DNA of 64,000 bases from Legionella qingyii (GCF_003184185.1 NZ_QHJG01000013.1:82891-146890), one strand, 5' to 3'; positions 11,726-22,071 are shown, counted from the stretch's first letter. Numbers and translations: made by a program. Notes: a model not told the origin generated them from the sequence alone.

Positions 11726-12682
11726 AATAAAGTAAAGGTTCCAAAAAAGTTTAAGGTCTAGCGAAGAAGCAAGACGCTGGTAGAGAGATTTTCGAAAATG
11801 TCTTCTCCATAGCGTAACGTGTTTTTTCGAGTTTTGGGTCCAACATTCAGGAACTGAACGTCGTTCGTGGAATATGAGTCCGCTAAAAAGATTGAAACAA
11901 TAATGAAGGAGTTCTAAGACGCGTCATCGCAAAAGTTCAACAAAAAATTTTAAGTTGTCTTAAACCGAAAAATTATTTAGTGGTCATTTAAAAAATATTA
12001 GTGGTAGATTAAACACTGAGAAACGTAACTTTTCTACCTTAGATAAAAGACTACGTAAAAAATGAACTCGAAGTATTACTCATGACTGATACATCTTAAC
12101 ACCAAACTATTCTTAACTTCGTAATCACTAGTCTAGTCTTGTTTAAAGTAAAACAAAGAGCTAATAAAAATACCTTGAATTTAGTAATAATAGCTTGTAA
12201 CCTTTATCTAACCCTGGTTAGTAAGCTGAGTTTAATAGTCTACAGTAGAACCAAAAAAGTAGTAACCGTTGTAACAAATTGTAAGAATTGTTCGTTTTCC
12301 GATAAAAAACTAATTAAAGACTCGCAACAAGGTTCTACACAAAATAAAAAAGATCTATTAAAAGTAACAAGACAAAGCGAAACTAATTTCACGGATTAAG
12401 TTATCGACATTTGTTCTCGAGCAATAACCGAACATTACACGGGTTTTAACGAAAATCATGAACACGTGTAACGTCTTAACAGTAAAGTCACTTTAGTTAG
12501 GAAGGAACAAGTTAAAGTCGTTGATCCCGAAATGCGGAACCAAGACTTTTACGTCTATATGCTTTTTGTGGAAGAAAGAGTTGTAGGAAGAAATTAAATA
12601 ATAGATAGTCGAACTACTCTTAATTACGACGTATGACGTTTAAGAGTTAAAAGAAAACAGAATTAGAAAGTAATCTTCCGTA
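11726..12682 (-). CDS. RhoGAP-domain protein, candidate secreted effector
   Basis: A 318-residue protein whose N-terminal 165 residues match the eukaryotic RhoGAP fold. KEGVFRISAFSEPRR has the arginine-finger position, Arg41, in the G-(I/V)-F-R context. CAQVLKAILGTLQANNELLF corresponds to the LKxxLRxLPxPL region. KIAFCLLRMLNNVANDEKTK then MTSDNLSRMIGPNLFPM is the family's strongest signature (NKMTxxNLAxxxxPNL). RhoGAPs stimulate GTP hydrolysis by Rho/Rac/Cdc42, which bacteria lack, so the likely target is a host GTPase. The C-terminal 150 residues are helical and charged, ending RRSDLEFEKTLEMK, suitable for a type IV secretion signal. There is no signal peptide. It is transcribed alone and diverges from sohB. 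Domain call secure; effector role inferred. Confidence 0.87.
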
Positions 12683-12784
12683 TTATAATGTAAGGGGATG
12701 TTGAATAACTTATATGAATTTGATCGAGAACGCATGAGAGAATAACTCTCGGTATTAAAACAAAAATAAAAAATTTCCAATTAC

Positions 12785-13720
12785 TACCTTAAAAATCGAG
12801 TTATGCCATACAAAGAAAATTTTAGTCACTGACATCACTAACGGAAAGAGTATTATAAACGTCCAAAAAAAAGGTACTCGGCGTTTGGGTTCGGATTTGA
12901 CCTTTAGTGTAGTAATTTACTCGTAGTACTAGTATAGTATAGGTATTACTTGTTTCTTCAAGAACCGTTTTTCGGCGGCTTTTTCTTTTTTTTATTTCTT
13001 CTTGTCGGTTGAGAAATACAAGAACTAAAAGTACCCCTGTAATCTCGGAGGGTCCATCTTGTTGAATCTCTCCTTTATTGTCGGTATGATACGTAACGTT
13101 TTAGACCTCTACTTCAAAATCAAGCGGACCTATCAGGACCACCCCATCAGTTATCGATACCTAACCGACGCAGTGTCGAGGTTGCATAAGCACTATCTTT
13201 ATAAGGTAACTGACACTCATAACTATTTTACCGGCGGTCACCGCCAATAGATTACAGGACACAACGCTTAGTCTAGTAACGTCGTGGAAAACGCTAATAA
13301 CCGAGATATCCACATCATCGGGTTTAGGGATTAAAGGTAGCGACCGAATTTTTTGTGCTATAACTGCACCTTAACAATTGACGGCCTCTCATATTTGCTT
13401 GAAATTGTAACGATCCACTCTTATGACTTTTTCCGTTCTTTTTCCGAGTCCTTCTAGACCTTTTTTAAGTACGACGAAAATCTTTAATACATCGACTTGT
13501 AGCGCTTGTTGACCTATATCTATTTCAAAGATGTCCTCTTGTAACCAATCGGTTTCTACGGAAACGAGACGTAGAGCAGCTATTTAATACGTGTTCACTA
13601 CTGATAGACTATCTTTTTTAACGTTTGAAATTTCGTAAGTTTGATTGACACGGTGGGTTTCGATGAGATCGATTATTTAACGAATTTGGTCGTTACTCCA
13701 AATACGTTGGGACCCCAATT
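12785..13720 (+). CDS. sohB: inner-membrane serine protease SohB
   Basis: Signal peptide peptidase A-like protease (S49 family). It starts MEFLAQYGMFLLKSVTVVIA, a membrane helix like E. coli SohB; an adjacent ATG at 12782 is equally possible. A Lys/Pro-rich linker (LGKKPPKKKKNKEEQPTL) precedes LDFHGDIRASQVEQLREEIT, the start of the protease domain. REQLDIDKVSTGEHWLAKDA lies near the end, and the C-terminus is RFMQPWG. At 311 residues it is slightly shorter than E. coli SohB. The catalytic Ser/Lys dyad was not traced individually. Confidence 0.9.
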
Positions 13721-13848
13721 GGTTAATTTAAGTCGTCAACTTAATATTCCTACTTATTATTTTTCGAAATTATAAGTTTTATGACTTAGTTGTCGACTTA
13801 AACTCTATTACCATATATTAATTAAATCTAATGTATTACCTCACTCGA

Positions 13849-14130
13849 TACTCACTGAAATTTTGTTTTGACGGTCTAGAGTTTCTCAATCGAAGTTACT
13901 GTTCGTTCAATATATGTCTATAGTTTTTTTCACAACCACTTTAGCAAGTCAGGATATTTCTTTTATCTCGGGTTGTTCGTCTCCTTTGCCTTTTTTGTCT
14001 CGTTTGTTGTTTACATCTCGGACAATTTCTCCGATTCGGATTTTTTTGGCAACTTCTTTCGCGTAGATTACTTAGGTGCGTTGGTCAACTTGGTGGTCTT
14101 CTTGGCTTTTGGCTACTGTGCTTTGTCATT
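13849..14130 (+). CDS. small acidic hypothetical protein, 93 residues
   Basis: Not recognised. It is preceded by GGAG about 8 bases before the ATG. It reads MSDFKTKLPDLKELASMTSK, then a Lys/Glu helix (DIKKSVGEIVQSYKENRAQQ), then a disordered Glu/Thr/Pro tail ending EPPEEPKTDDTKQ. It has no membrane span and no signal. It follows sohB by 128 bases. Composition suggests a short coiled helix with an acidic tail; no function can be assigned. Confidence 0.75.
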
Positions 14131-14150
14131 CATCAAATTGACTAATGTTA

Positions 14151-14182
14151 CATCGGACCCACTTCGCATCGCTTTGGGCCCT
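14151..14182. repeat. dispersed GTAGCCTGGG...CCCGGG palindrome, copy 1
   Basis: On '+' this reads GTAGCCTGGGTGAAGCGTAG then CGAAACCCGGGA, an imperfect stem-loop with a purine-rich centre (AAGCGTAGCGAAA). Related copies are at 18857, 27968, 29386 and 61536, with degenerate ones at 25481 and 63020. It lies between convergent genes (the 93-residue ORF and fleQ), so it may also help end transcription. Confidence 0.8.
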
Positions 14183-14243
14183 GAATGTATTATATACACT
14201 TAATAGACTGTGTGGAACGGTTTATCGATTGAGTTCTTTGCGA

Positions 14244-15656
14244 AGTTTGAGCAAGCCCTGCCCATTCTGGTATAAATGCGTAAAAAAGATGGTTTCACCA
14301 CGCGGAGTATAAGTTTATTGAACGTCGTACACGTTGATGGGTTAGACTGAGTACATTACGAACTGATTATTCCCGATTGAGTCAAAAATGGTTTACAAGA
14401 AAATCCAGATATGGGAGACATGGTCTTTCGACGAGGACTGAGTAGCGAAGATTATTTCGAAGAGCAAGTCTTGAGCTACATAGACTAAGACATACGCCTC
14501 CGAATATAAGTGGAGCTTAGAAAACACCATTTAGAAAAAGTGAGTTTTAAGGAAACCCTATGTCTTATCAATTAGCGAGCTGATTTAATCGATTGAGAGA
14601 TTATAATGGACCGGTCGATATGACTGAATTGCATCGGTATCGTAGGCCGTAATTCGCATGCGATCCAGACAAAAGTGAAAGCTACGCTCTCTAGTTGAGT
14701 AATTTATTATTACCTTACAGGAGACGAGCAAGGGACTCTCCTCCGTAAAGATACCCTTTATGCAATTCGGACATTTTATTTAGGAGAGACTTGAAGGGAA
14801 GAAATTAGCGAAGGAGGTTTAAAGATACTCACCGTCGTTATTAGGAATGTAAGTGTAGTTATGAAAATAATCTTGGATGAGCGAGTTTTGTTGCGAGAAC
14901 ATTATGGGCATTATTAAACTGAACGTACCCATTGCCGTATAGTGGATAGAGTAGTTCTTTATTTCATGGCGGTAAACGATTAAGTTTAGCAGGAACCGCA
15001 CTCCATTAGCGCGGTCATTTACGCGGGAAGAGTACTGGTTTATTAAGTGAGAGTTCGTCGAGAGGCCCTTACCGTGGTGTCAATTATCCTTATTTTCCGA
15101 ATCATCGAGCACTTCTGTCTCTTACTTATAATGCACGATGTTGGAGAAATGGACATGGTCTAAGGGGATCTTAATCTTGTGAACGAAGTCATAGTCTATG
15201 AACGAGATAATTAGACGCTTGTAATGCTTATGACTGTGATAAGGGGTGTTCCGACGCATTATTTCCTAAAAATACTAACGACGATTATTATCTAAACTGA
15301 CGAAGGAATCGTTAAACCGTAACTACGTTCCTAAGGTAATAAACCCGTATTCATTTACCCTTGCAAACTGTTCGTTGTTGTAACGCATTCTCCGTAACTC
15401 ATAATAAATTAAAAACCGGATGCTCTTATTGACCTTGTAACCCTTTAAACAAATGGTTTCGTAGGTCGAGTAACTAACAGAGGACATAACGAAGTGAACG
15501 AGGGTCTTCATATTGTAATCCGAGTTATAGTCGGTGAAAGGTGAGCGATATGAATAACTGAAGTCATCTAAGTGGTTATTTTAGTTCATACCATGCGTTG
15601 CACAACGGTGCTGAAAGTAATAATAGTTACTATTTTTGAAACAGTAATTATGAGTA
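14244..15656 (-). CDS. fleQ: sigma-54 dependent flagellar regulator FleQ
   Basis: AAA+ enhancer-binding protein that switches on flagellar genes with RpoN. Landmarks of the 470 residues: N-terminal receiver-like domain MSINDKVFIIDNNESRGNT, where the usual phospho-acceptor acidic pocket reads DNNES; Walker A VLILGESGTGKEVVARN; INCGAIPGEL; the sigma-54 contact GAFTGA in HEKGAFTGAITS; Walker B NGGTLFLDEIGD. The C-terminal Fis-type helix-turn-helix runs from ALISQALHESDWVVAHAASY to NMRRTTLVEKMRKYGL. The altered pocket fits FleQ rather than phosphorylated NtrC-type regulators. RBS AAGGA lies before the ATG. Confidence 0.92.
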
Positions 15657-15693
15657 TTTGAATAGGAATTCAAAATATATGAACGTAATAGTA

Positions 15694-15718
15694 AGAAAGG
15701 AGGTTTTCGCTCCTTTCT
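15694..15718 (-). promoter_or_regulatory. perfect hairpin in the fleQ leader
   Basis: TCTTTCCTC and GAGGAAAGA form a 9-bp perfect stem around a 7-base loop (GCTTTTG), about 38 bases upstream of the fleQ start and just after the stop of the upstream Cys-rich gene. On the '-' strand no run of T follows, so it is not a classic terminator for the upstream gene. The right arm contains GAGGA, but it is too far from the ATG to be its ribosome site. Confidence 0.6.
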
Positions 15719-15731
15719 AAAGTTATTGAGT

Positions 15732-16325
15732 GATAGCTATTGTGTGCTAATTAAATTTGCGTAACGTGACTAAGGGTTTCGTATTGAGAACCGATGGCTA
15801 ACAAAATCACCGTGAATGAACCCAAAGAAAGTGTTTTACGAACCGCACATATATAGGGTATGCTGACGTTTTCCTTAAACGACGTGCACTTGGCGTTGGA
15901 ACGAAAACCAGTATCGTGGTTAGGTGTGCTATTAGTAATTTCGCTCCCCGTCGTTTTGAGAAAAGGGCTATTACTATTCCAAAACCTCCCCATACTCTAT
16001 TAGGTCATCGTGTTTGATACCAGTATTTTGGTAATGTCGCGGTCGGAAACGTCAAACTTGACCAACTATCCATTACACAATTAGGATATAACATCCGTTA
16101 AAGTAATAGCGAGCTTATTAGCATTGGATCGTAAACCGTTATTGCTAGGCGATGCTAAAACGGTGTAAGGAATGGTAGGTGTCATGTTATTAGGTCTGCG
16201 AGGGGATCTATTCATCCTACGGTTTTTAAAGCTTTTCGAAATAACACGAAAAGTAATCGTAAACTTACTGAGCTTTTCCTTGTTTTATTTTTTTGATTTT
16301 TGTATTTCATTGCTTTTAACGAGTA
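15732..16325 (-). CDS. secreted Cys-rich protein with internal duplication
   Basis: 197 residues. AAAGGA precedes ATG at 16325. The N-terminus MSNFRYFMFLVFYFVPFRVI is a signal-like hydrophobic segment. The mature part holds two related units of about 75 residues. Unit 1 is LDYCTVDGKECGKIVADRYC ... QMLGY ... SNCKGWRCNGFMTIVCA. Unit 2 is VDWCYDQKQGCGSRAANSFC ... SRMGY ... QELCFGNQCNAFKLIVCY. The shared pattern is Cys-x5-6-Cys-x8-Cys-x3-GY ... Cys-x4-Cys-x6-Cys, suggesting three disulfides per unit. The function is unknown to me; I infer an extracellular, disulfide-stabilised protein. Confidence 0.82.
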
Positions 16326-16488
16326 ATTTTGTTAGGAAATCGCTAATAATTTAGTACAATCGGATACTGCGAATGACCATGTTCTCATTGTATACCATTT
16401 AGTGATAACTAAATAATTTACATCGTGTAGATTCAGTTAAGTAAAAGTTTATAACCGATAAATACTACTAGTTCGACTTCCTTAATCG

Positions 16489-17247
16489 AATATATCCTAA
16501 AAGTGATAGTTATTTATTTACGAGATCGAGTTTGACTCTTCGTTCTACTAATGGATTTCGGACTTAAGGTATTGCAAGTCATCGTACTACCGGTGTCCTT
16601 ATTATTACTTATGGATTAAGAAAACGAACTATTATTCAAGCAAGTCTATAAAGGGGCGACTATATTCGTAGGTGCGGATTTGCCTTACGTAGAAGCTATT
16701 TTAGGACACGAGGGGGTGATGTGGTTCGTTATACACACTAGCGAAAAAGTGATGGACGTTACTTGTTACCCCAAGCAGCATTGAAAAAACAATTTATAAG
16801 TCATTTGAGATGAACGAAGTAACAAACTCGATTGAAAGGACTGGTGTAGTCTAATAGTCATGGAGGACGGGCCACGCATACTTGTTTCAGGTGAAGTTTA
16901 TTAAACCGATTTGTCCGTAATAAAGGGTCTAGTCATACCGTTAGGTTTCCTTCTACTATACGCTTATCTAAATTAAGTAATGTGTTATTAAATATTTAAG
17001 CAACTGCGAAGTAGGGATATTGGTAACCACGAAGTGGCGCGGTTTTCATTGGTACTACTTGATTGTTTCGTAGACGTGGGGTACGTTAACGGAGTCACTA
17101 GCGGAGTAGTCTTCGCCAGTGACGTCATGTTTAAGCCGCTTAAACGAGAAATGGAAGTTGAACGTAAGGTAACCCTCGTATTAGTGATATAGCAAGTGTC
17201 GAGTTATCAACCACGTCCATATTCCTATTAAGGAGAAATCATTAGTG
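16489..17247 (-). CDS. Nif3-like dinuclear metal protein (YbgI family)
   Basis: 252 residues of the Nif3/YbgI fold, a ring-forming metal-binding protein sometimes labelled GTP cyclohydrolase 1 type 2. Seen directly: YLHQLLSCERYSDYAPNGMQ at the N-terminus (family: DxxPNGLQ), and at the C-terminus ELGIHYYSCGHHATERYGIQ then LGNHLASQFELEHLFIDS, with the family's GHHATER motif whose histidine binds metal. GTG start at 17247 overlaps the murA stop (GTGA). The biochemical role of the family is unsettled. Confidence 0.9.
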
Positions 17248-18512
17248 GCCAGACTTTGAGAGAACTACAGTCGCGGATTATTTCTATTAAAAAGAAGATA
17301 TGCGAGCATTGGAGATAGATGTACTATCTATGCGAGTTGTCATCAAAGTGGTAGTCGTTGATTAGGTCGGTTTTAGTTTGACCGACTTCGTGCATTTAGT
17401 CAACGGTAATGCCCACGAGGCCAATTAGCAAGTTGAGGTAATTAATAACGTCATAAAGGTAATTCAACTTAGACGCGCGGGTACGCAACATTAAGAACAT
17501 GCACGTATTTTGCTAAAAGTTTATAGCAAAGTTGATATCATCTCCTTGGGAGGCGTTGACTCAAGTAACGGTATTTAACTCGAACGTACAGACAACGTTT
17601 TCGTCCTATGCCACGCCATCTTTATAAATGACGAACACCTGCAACCAATACGTACAATTCTGAATGGGTTAGGAGTGGATACCAATTGAGACGCGGTCGA
17701 AGAAGTTTAAATGTATTAACGCTATTATTGCATAGTCCTGCTTGAGCAAAATGTCATTGTACAGGAGCCCAGTCTCGAGGACGTCGGTTTATTCAAGGAC
17801 GGAGTTAGGCCAGTCTGTAATGACTTATCCACGGAGGTCTTTCTCTGAGTTGTGGAAGTTAAAGCTAATAACTCCAAGGACGTGGTCTTTAAAAACGTGG
17901 GTAAACTTAATCTTTTAATCGATTTAGTTGGTGAAGTCCGAGTGCTCGTCGTAAAAACTATTAACAACAAGGAAGTCGGTCCCAACGACGGTATTCATAC
18001 AAAAGTCATGGACATTGTCACTGACATAGTTTGTAATTTGCAAACGGAACGTTCGCTGGAGCAGCTGTTGCTCGTAACTATATTGGTAAAAAGTGCCATT
18101 ATAGTCGCGGGTATCAAAAGTTACGAAAATTTACGTTTAGCTGTCCAGAACAAGGTTATCGTGTTGGAGGCCCATTTCTGTGTAGACGAAATGGTTTAGC
18201 TCGTTCATTTCCGGGGTTGTGATTTTAGCTTCGGGCGTACCAAAATTGGTTTAGTATTCCTCGTTGTTTGAGTAAGTGAACTAACCGTAGTTGAACCTGT
18301 AAGTAAAAAAGTAGTTGTTAATTAACTCGCGGATTAACTGGTTCGTTGAGGTAGTACCATCACTACAGAAAGTCTACTCCTTGTAACCTTTACCACTGTA
18401 CTAGAGAACGTTCATTCGAACGACGGTATTATCCATTTCGTCGTAAAAAACGAGGGCTTTATTGATGAAGCGGTAAATCACGGAATGGTGGTAAATAATT
18501 ATTAAATAGGTA
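17244..18512 (-). CDS. murA: UDP-N-acetylglucosamine enolpyruvyl transferase
   Basis: First committed step of peptidoglycan synthesis, joining PEP to UDP-GlcNAc. The 422 residues begin MDKLLINGGKA. PGGCAIGTRPVDLHLKAL contains the active-site cysteine that fosfomycin targets. The C-terminus reads DLRASASLILAGLVADGETT then RIYHVDRGYERIEEKL, standard for MurA. Its ATG overlaps the end of ibaG and its stop overlaps nif3, so the mla-ibaG-murA-nif3 run is probably one transcript. Confidence 0.97.
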
Positions 18513-18750
18513 CAACGTAGGGGGTAAGAAGAAAACAGGTGCAGAAGTACGATTAGCGTACTTCGGACGGCCACCATTAGTTAAGAAAGTTAACGCGTAT
18601 TTGGGTGACGACAGACCGCTGGAAACAAAATAAATTTTTTTGTAGTGACTGATATCAATAGACCATAACTATTGGTAGGGGGAGGTGAAACTACATTCTT
18701 TGTAGTAGCTACCGAAATTTAAAAACAAGCTAAAGAAGTAATGAATAGTA
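18505..18750 (-). CDS. ibaG: BolA-family protein IbaG
   Basis: 81-residue BolA/IbaG protein, a partner of monothiol glutaredoxins in iron-sulfur handling; in E. coli it sits between mlaB and murA, as here. It opens MISNEEIEQKFKAIDDVSYI and includes VEGDGYQYQITIVSDVF, RQQWVYAQLKELITTGRLHA and KTWTKEEWGM. The HA(I/L)S and TxxEW motifs are typical. Confidence 0.93.
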
Positions 18751-18856
18751 ATTTTAATCGAGTGTTTAACTTTATTTATGTTGAAAACTGTTGTTTCGAT
18801 AGACTCTACTTTGTTTACGTAGTAGGTTATAAGACAATAAGGTTTATTTTTTCTTT

Positions 18857-18891
18857 TGGGCCCGAGACCGAGTGTGGCAGTGGGTCCGATG
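18857..18891. repeat. dispersed GTAGCCTGGG...CCCGGG palindrome, copy 2
   Basis: Read on '-', GTAGCCTGGGTGACGGTGTG then AGCCAGAGCCCGGG. It lies in the 206-base gap between mlaB and ibaG, inside a conserved gene cluster, so it probably separates or modulates expression of the two halves (mlaFEDCB and ibaG-murA). Confidence 0.75.
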
Positions 18892-18957
18892 TTAAATATT
18901 AGGATTTTTTCATTGGCGAGAAATTTTTCATCCGTAAGGATAATCTTGTTAGTTTAT

Positions 18958-19239
18958 AATGTGTCGGAGGTTTTACGGGAAGTGTGGCGTTTTGAGATGA
19001 TTTCTAACTCAAAGCCATCCGTATGGATATTAAAGTTTTTTGAATAACAAAAAAAATGTATTAAAAGATCGAAGCTATTCGTTACGATTTGGTCGTGATA
19101 GTGTTACGAAATGTAGTGAATCTAGGTTTGATTTAGCCAGTGAAAATAGAAGGTAGTTTCGGACTATCTCGAACCGAGCGTGCTGTTGATGACTGAATTT
19201 ACAGTCTAGTTGTGGTCCAAATTTTAATCGTGATGAGTG
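18958..19239 (-). CDS. mlaB: STAS-domain lipid transport subunit MlaB
   Basis: Cytoplasmic STAS subunit of the MlaFEDB complex that maintains outer-membrane lipid asymmetry. GTG start gives VSSANFKPGVDLTFKSVVVV. DRFSLDLSDVKHCDSAGLAL is the STAS core with the D-S-A-G-L motif; it ends MPTETQSLVEFCGVKGILEA. 93 residues. It starts 2 bases after the mlaC stop. Confidence 0.9.
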
Positions 19240-19241
19240 TT

Positions 19242-19853
19242 AATCCTTCAGGAAAATTCAACAAAAACTAGGTAATTGAACTACTGAAGCAGTTATGACC
19301 TTAAAACATTACGCCGTCGTTTGACGCTTGCCTTTGAAACGTTGTCCGATTGGGGAAGTTGTGATTCTAGTATCTAGAAGGTGACTGGTAAAAATCGTTG
19401 TTCTGATATTCTGTTACCTTATAAAACTGGAAGTCGTGCTTATTATTATGACAATTGTGCGTTTTTAGCTCTCAAGTTTCTCGGAGAATTTCCATTTTTA
19501 ACATACGAAAGTAATCACATAACACTGTTTCCTGACCTTATTCATGCTTAATGGTTCGCGCATTTGCGAAATCTTTTAACGCGAGAAACGCTTAAGCAAC
19601 GGAACCAGGTTCGAACAGAAGGGTTTTGTCTTGCACTGTATGGACGCTGTAGTTGTTATCCTTCGTTTAAACAAAGATGTCGCACTATTTATTATAAGCC
19701 TAACGAAAAGTTCAACAGGAATAAAAGGAAATCTCATCGTTACTACAACAACCGTCAAACGAGATTGTAGCCTTATCCTCTTAAAACACTACGTAAGTAA
19801 TAGCCTCTATTTTAGTGTGACCGTTGATTATTTTAACAAAAATAATAAGAGTA
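19242..19853 (-). CDS. mlaC: periplasmic phospholipid-binding protein MlaC
   Basis: Soluble shuttle that carries phospholipid between the outer-membrane complex and MlaFEDB. The signal peptide MRIIKTILLVASVILSPI is visible. The 203-residue length and position between mlaD and mlaB fit. It ends IDEVIKLMDQKQLKRTS. The assignment rests partly on gene order, since I read only the two ends. Confidence 0.86.
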
Positions 19854-19862
19854 CAAGACTGG

Positions 19863-20339
19863 AATAAAAAATTACAATTTATCATCAACTGGTTAATTTA
19901 AAAGATCTTATTAACGGAGAACTCAGAAAGGTTAGTGCAGAGGTAAAACGTTTATTCCTACAAGAAATAGGGGAAGTAGGAGTTTCGGACCTTGTTATGA
20001 TTATATTAACCTTGGTTCGTTGGGAAGTCAGTTTTACGCACGCCTTCGTAGCAGTATGCCATAAAAAAATAGTGAAGCGTTTGCGTATCAATGGAAACGT
20101 AATTCGAGAGGACCGACATTGAGCTATACCCAATGAAGAGGTTAGAATTGAGGACGATGTCATTGTCCACGGGCGTGAAAATTCGGTGGTTATAGCCATT
20201 TTAGTCGGCAATGTAGTATTGACAGTACTCTAGGTTTTGATCTTTTTAATGAATGAAAGTAACAGTACTGGTCGTTTCGGTTATATGGTTCGTTGTATTT
20301 ATCCGGTTGTGATTTTAGATGCATTGCAACGAATGAGTA
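19863..20339 (-). CDS. mlaD: MCE-domain protein MlaD
   Basis: Periplasmic MCE ring anchored in the inner membrane by MSKQRYVDFSVGLFMLLGIL. The C-terminus EAIILENLIGQLLFNIKK matches the conserved LENLIG end. 158 residues. Its ATG overlaps the mlaE stop (TAATG), implying coupled translation. Confidence 0.94.
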
Positions 20340-21101
20340 AATGGTTAGAGGTTAGTAGTAACGCCAGTTGTTTTTTAGTTCAGGATTATGTCGTTCGCTA
20401 CTTATTTGATGACAAAATCAGCAGCGAACTGATTATGGAAGACGTCATCCGTGTGTAAGTTTTGGGACCTTATGTCTTTAGGTCCAATGTTGTTTTCGTT
20501 TTTGGTTTGAAAATTACTATGGTGACTCATGCAGCTAAGCCTTTAGGTGTCGACGAACGTATAACCTGGTCTTTGAAGGACGTAGTTGTGGATTGGTCAC
20601 TTGTGGTTATTTTATTGGTGGTTTTTATCGTTGTCGTCTTTTTTAGTTACGGTTTTCTCCATTACATTATTTTGGGCGATATTTTGCTCCTATTTATTGA
20701 GAAGGATTTCCTAGTTGAGGGTAGTATAGGTATGAACTATTAACAAGACAACGAAAGTAGTTTGGTTAAAGCCGTCAATTTCGACTTGGACGTGCAGGTC
20801 GTTTGTTGTTTCGTGATTAATGACCAGGTTCAAGAGAACTCTATGAATTCCGATTATTGACTGGGTTGACCGAACTTCGCGGTTTAAAAACGTTGCATAA
20901 TATTGGGACTTCGGGGTGTTGGTAAGGTTATTTATTTCGTCTTTGTTGTTATTAGTTCGTGCTGTTTTGTGGTTGTTTTACCTAAACTATTGCGTTGTTT
21001 CCGGTTTCAAAACTTTATGGGCCCGCAGACTTGTTGTATTTTTTGTCTTTATTCGGACTCAAAGGGTTTAAAACATTTTGGGCACTTGATGCTAATGGGT
21101 A
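20340..21101 (-). CDS. mlaE: lipid ABC transporter permease MlaE
   Basis: Membrane permease of the Mla complex. The chosen ATG at 21101 gives MGNRSSRVLQNLGK, as in other MlaE proteins; no strong ribosome site is seen, so the start is moderately uncertain. The C-terminus is AVLGLDFLLTAMMIGDW, a last membrane helix typical of the family. 253 residues. Confidence 0.91.
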
Positions 21102-21114
21102 TGCACACTACTTG

Positions 21115-21912
21115 AGTTCGTAGATTATCGAGGAGATATATGCGAGACCGTCCTATTACTTTTCCTTGTTGGGGTAGGCGAAGAGGTACGTATTTAACAG
21201 ACTAGACTCCGAGTCTACTAACTTACTCAAGTAAGCCTCAAGGAACCGGATACTAAAAAGGTGGTCTCTAATCTATTTATATTAGACGATATCTTGTTCA
21301 AAGAAGTTGCAGCACCCTCTGTTATTAACACCAACATACGTTGTTGAGTAAGTTGGAAAACTAGTTTGCTTGGTTTTGTGGATTTCTTTATCCCAGAACA
21401 GGCCATTTACCAAGTAGTATGTAGTATTCAAGTCCTAGGTTTCGATACCACGCACGATTTCGTTGAGCAGACCGGTATGGTGGACTGTTAACTCGTCCGT
21501 AGTTTCATCGCCGGGGAGCGTTGGGATGCCGAAGATCGAAGTAGTTATGCTACAGTGCGTTGTACCTGAGTAAATTAACTCATACGAGGGCATTTCCTTT
21601 TCGGTGTAATAGTTTGTGACTATCTACCCATTTATTTCGTCTTGAGACTTTTTCGTTCGGGTACAAAGCGGATCGGAGTATGTTTCGGAACGCTCTATTA
21701 ACTACATACAGAACTGGTAACTGAACTTATGTCGGTGACAGTCCAGAATCGACTCGTGGTTAATTGACGTTATTTCATCAAAAAGGTCTTGGTGAACCGG
21801 GGTATTAACGCCATTAAAACGGTGCGACTTGGTCGTATAGTTATGGTAACTTATACGTTGCCGAGAGCGCTCACTTCTAATTTAAAAAATAAAGTTGGGT
21901 TAAAAGTCCGTA
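21115..21912 (-). CDS. mlaF: lipid ABC transporter ATPase MlaF
   Basis: ATPase of the Mla phospholipid transporter and first gene of the run. MPENWVEIKNLIFTRESRCI leads to Walker A IMGPSGSGKTTLLQLIG. The C-terminus reads ADGVVPFHYPARAYIEELLD, whose dimer-stabilising tail is typical of MlaF. 265 residues. It diverges from kdsD across a 297-base gap. Confidence 0.95.
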
Positions 21913-21991
21913 CGAGACAAAAGGCCAATATCGGTTTTCATCTTCATATGGGTTCTATGAGAGGTTTTACGATCCAAAAATCCCCCGAACT

Positions 21992-22071
21992 AAAAAAGCG
22001 AGTCCTATGAAAAATTCCTACTTATTATCGGTTCAAAAAACGCTTATAAATTTTTCGTAGGACTCGTTTTT
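21992..22071. repeat. imperfect inverted repeat between mlaF and kdsD
   Basis: On '+', TTTTTTCGCTCAGGATACTT (21992-22016 with flank) is matched by the inverted arm around 22048-22071, AAAAAGCATCCTGAGCAAAA. About 22 of 24 positions pair, with roughly 30 bases between arms. A further partial copy, GAGTATCCTGAT, follows near 22098. It lies between two divergent operons, so it may be a regulatory target or a bidirectional hairpin. Confidence 0.6.
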
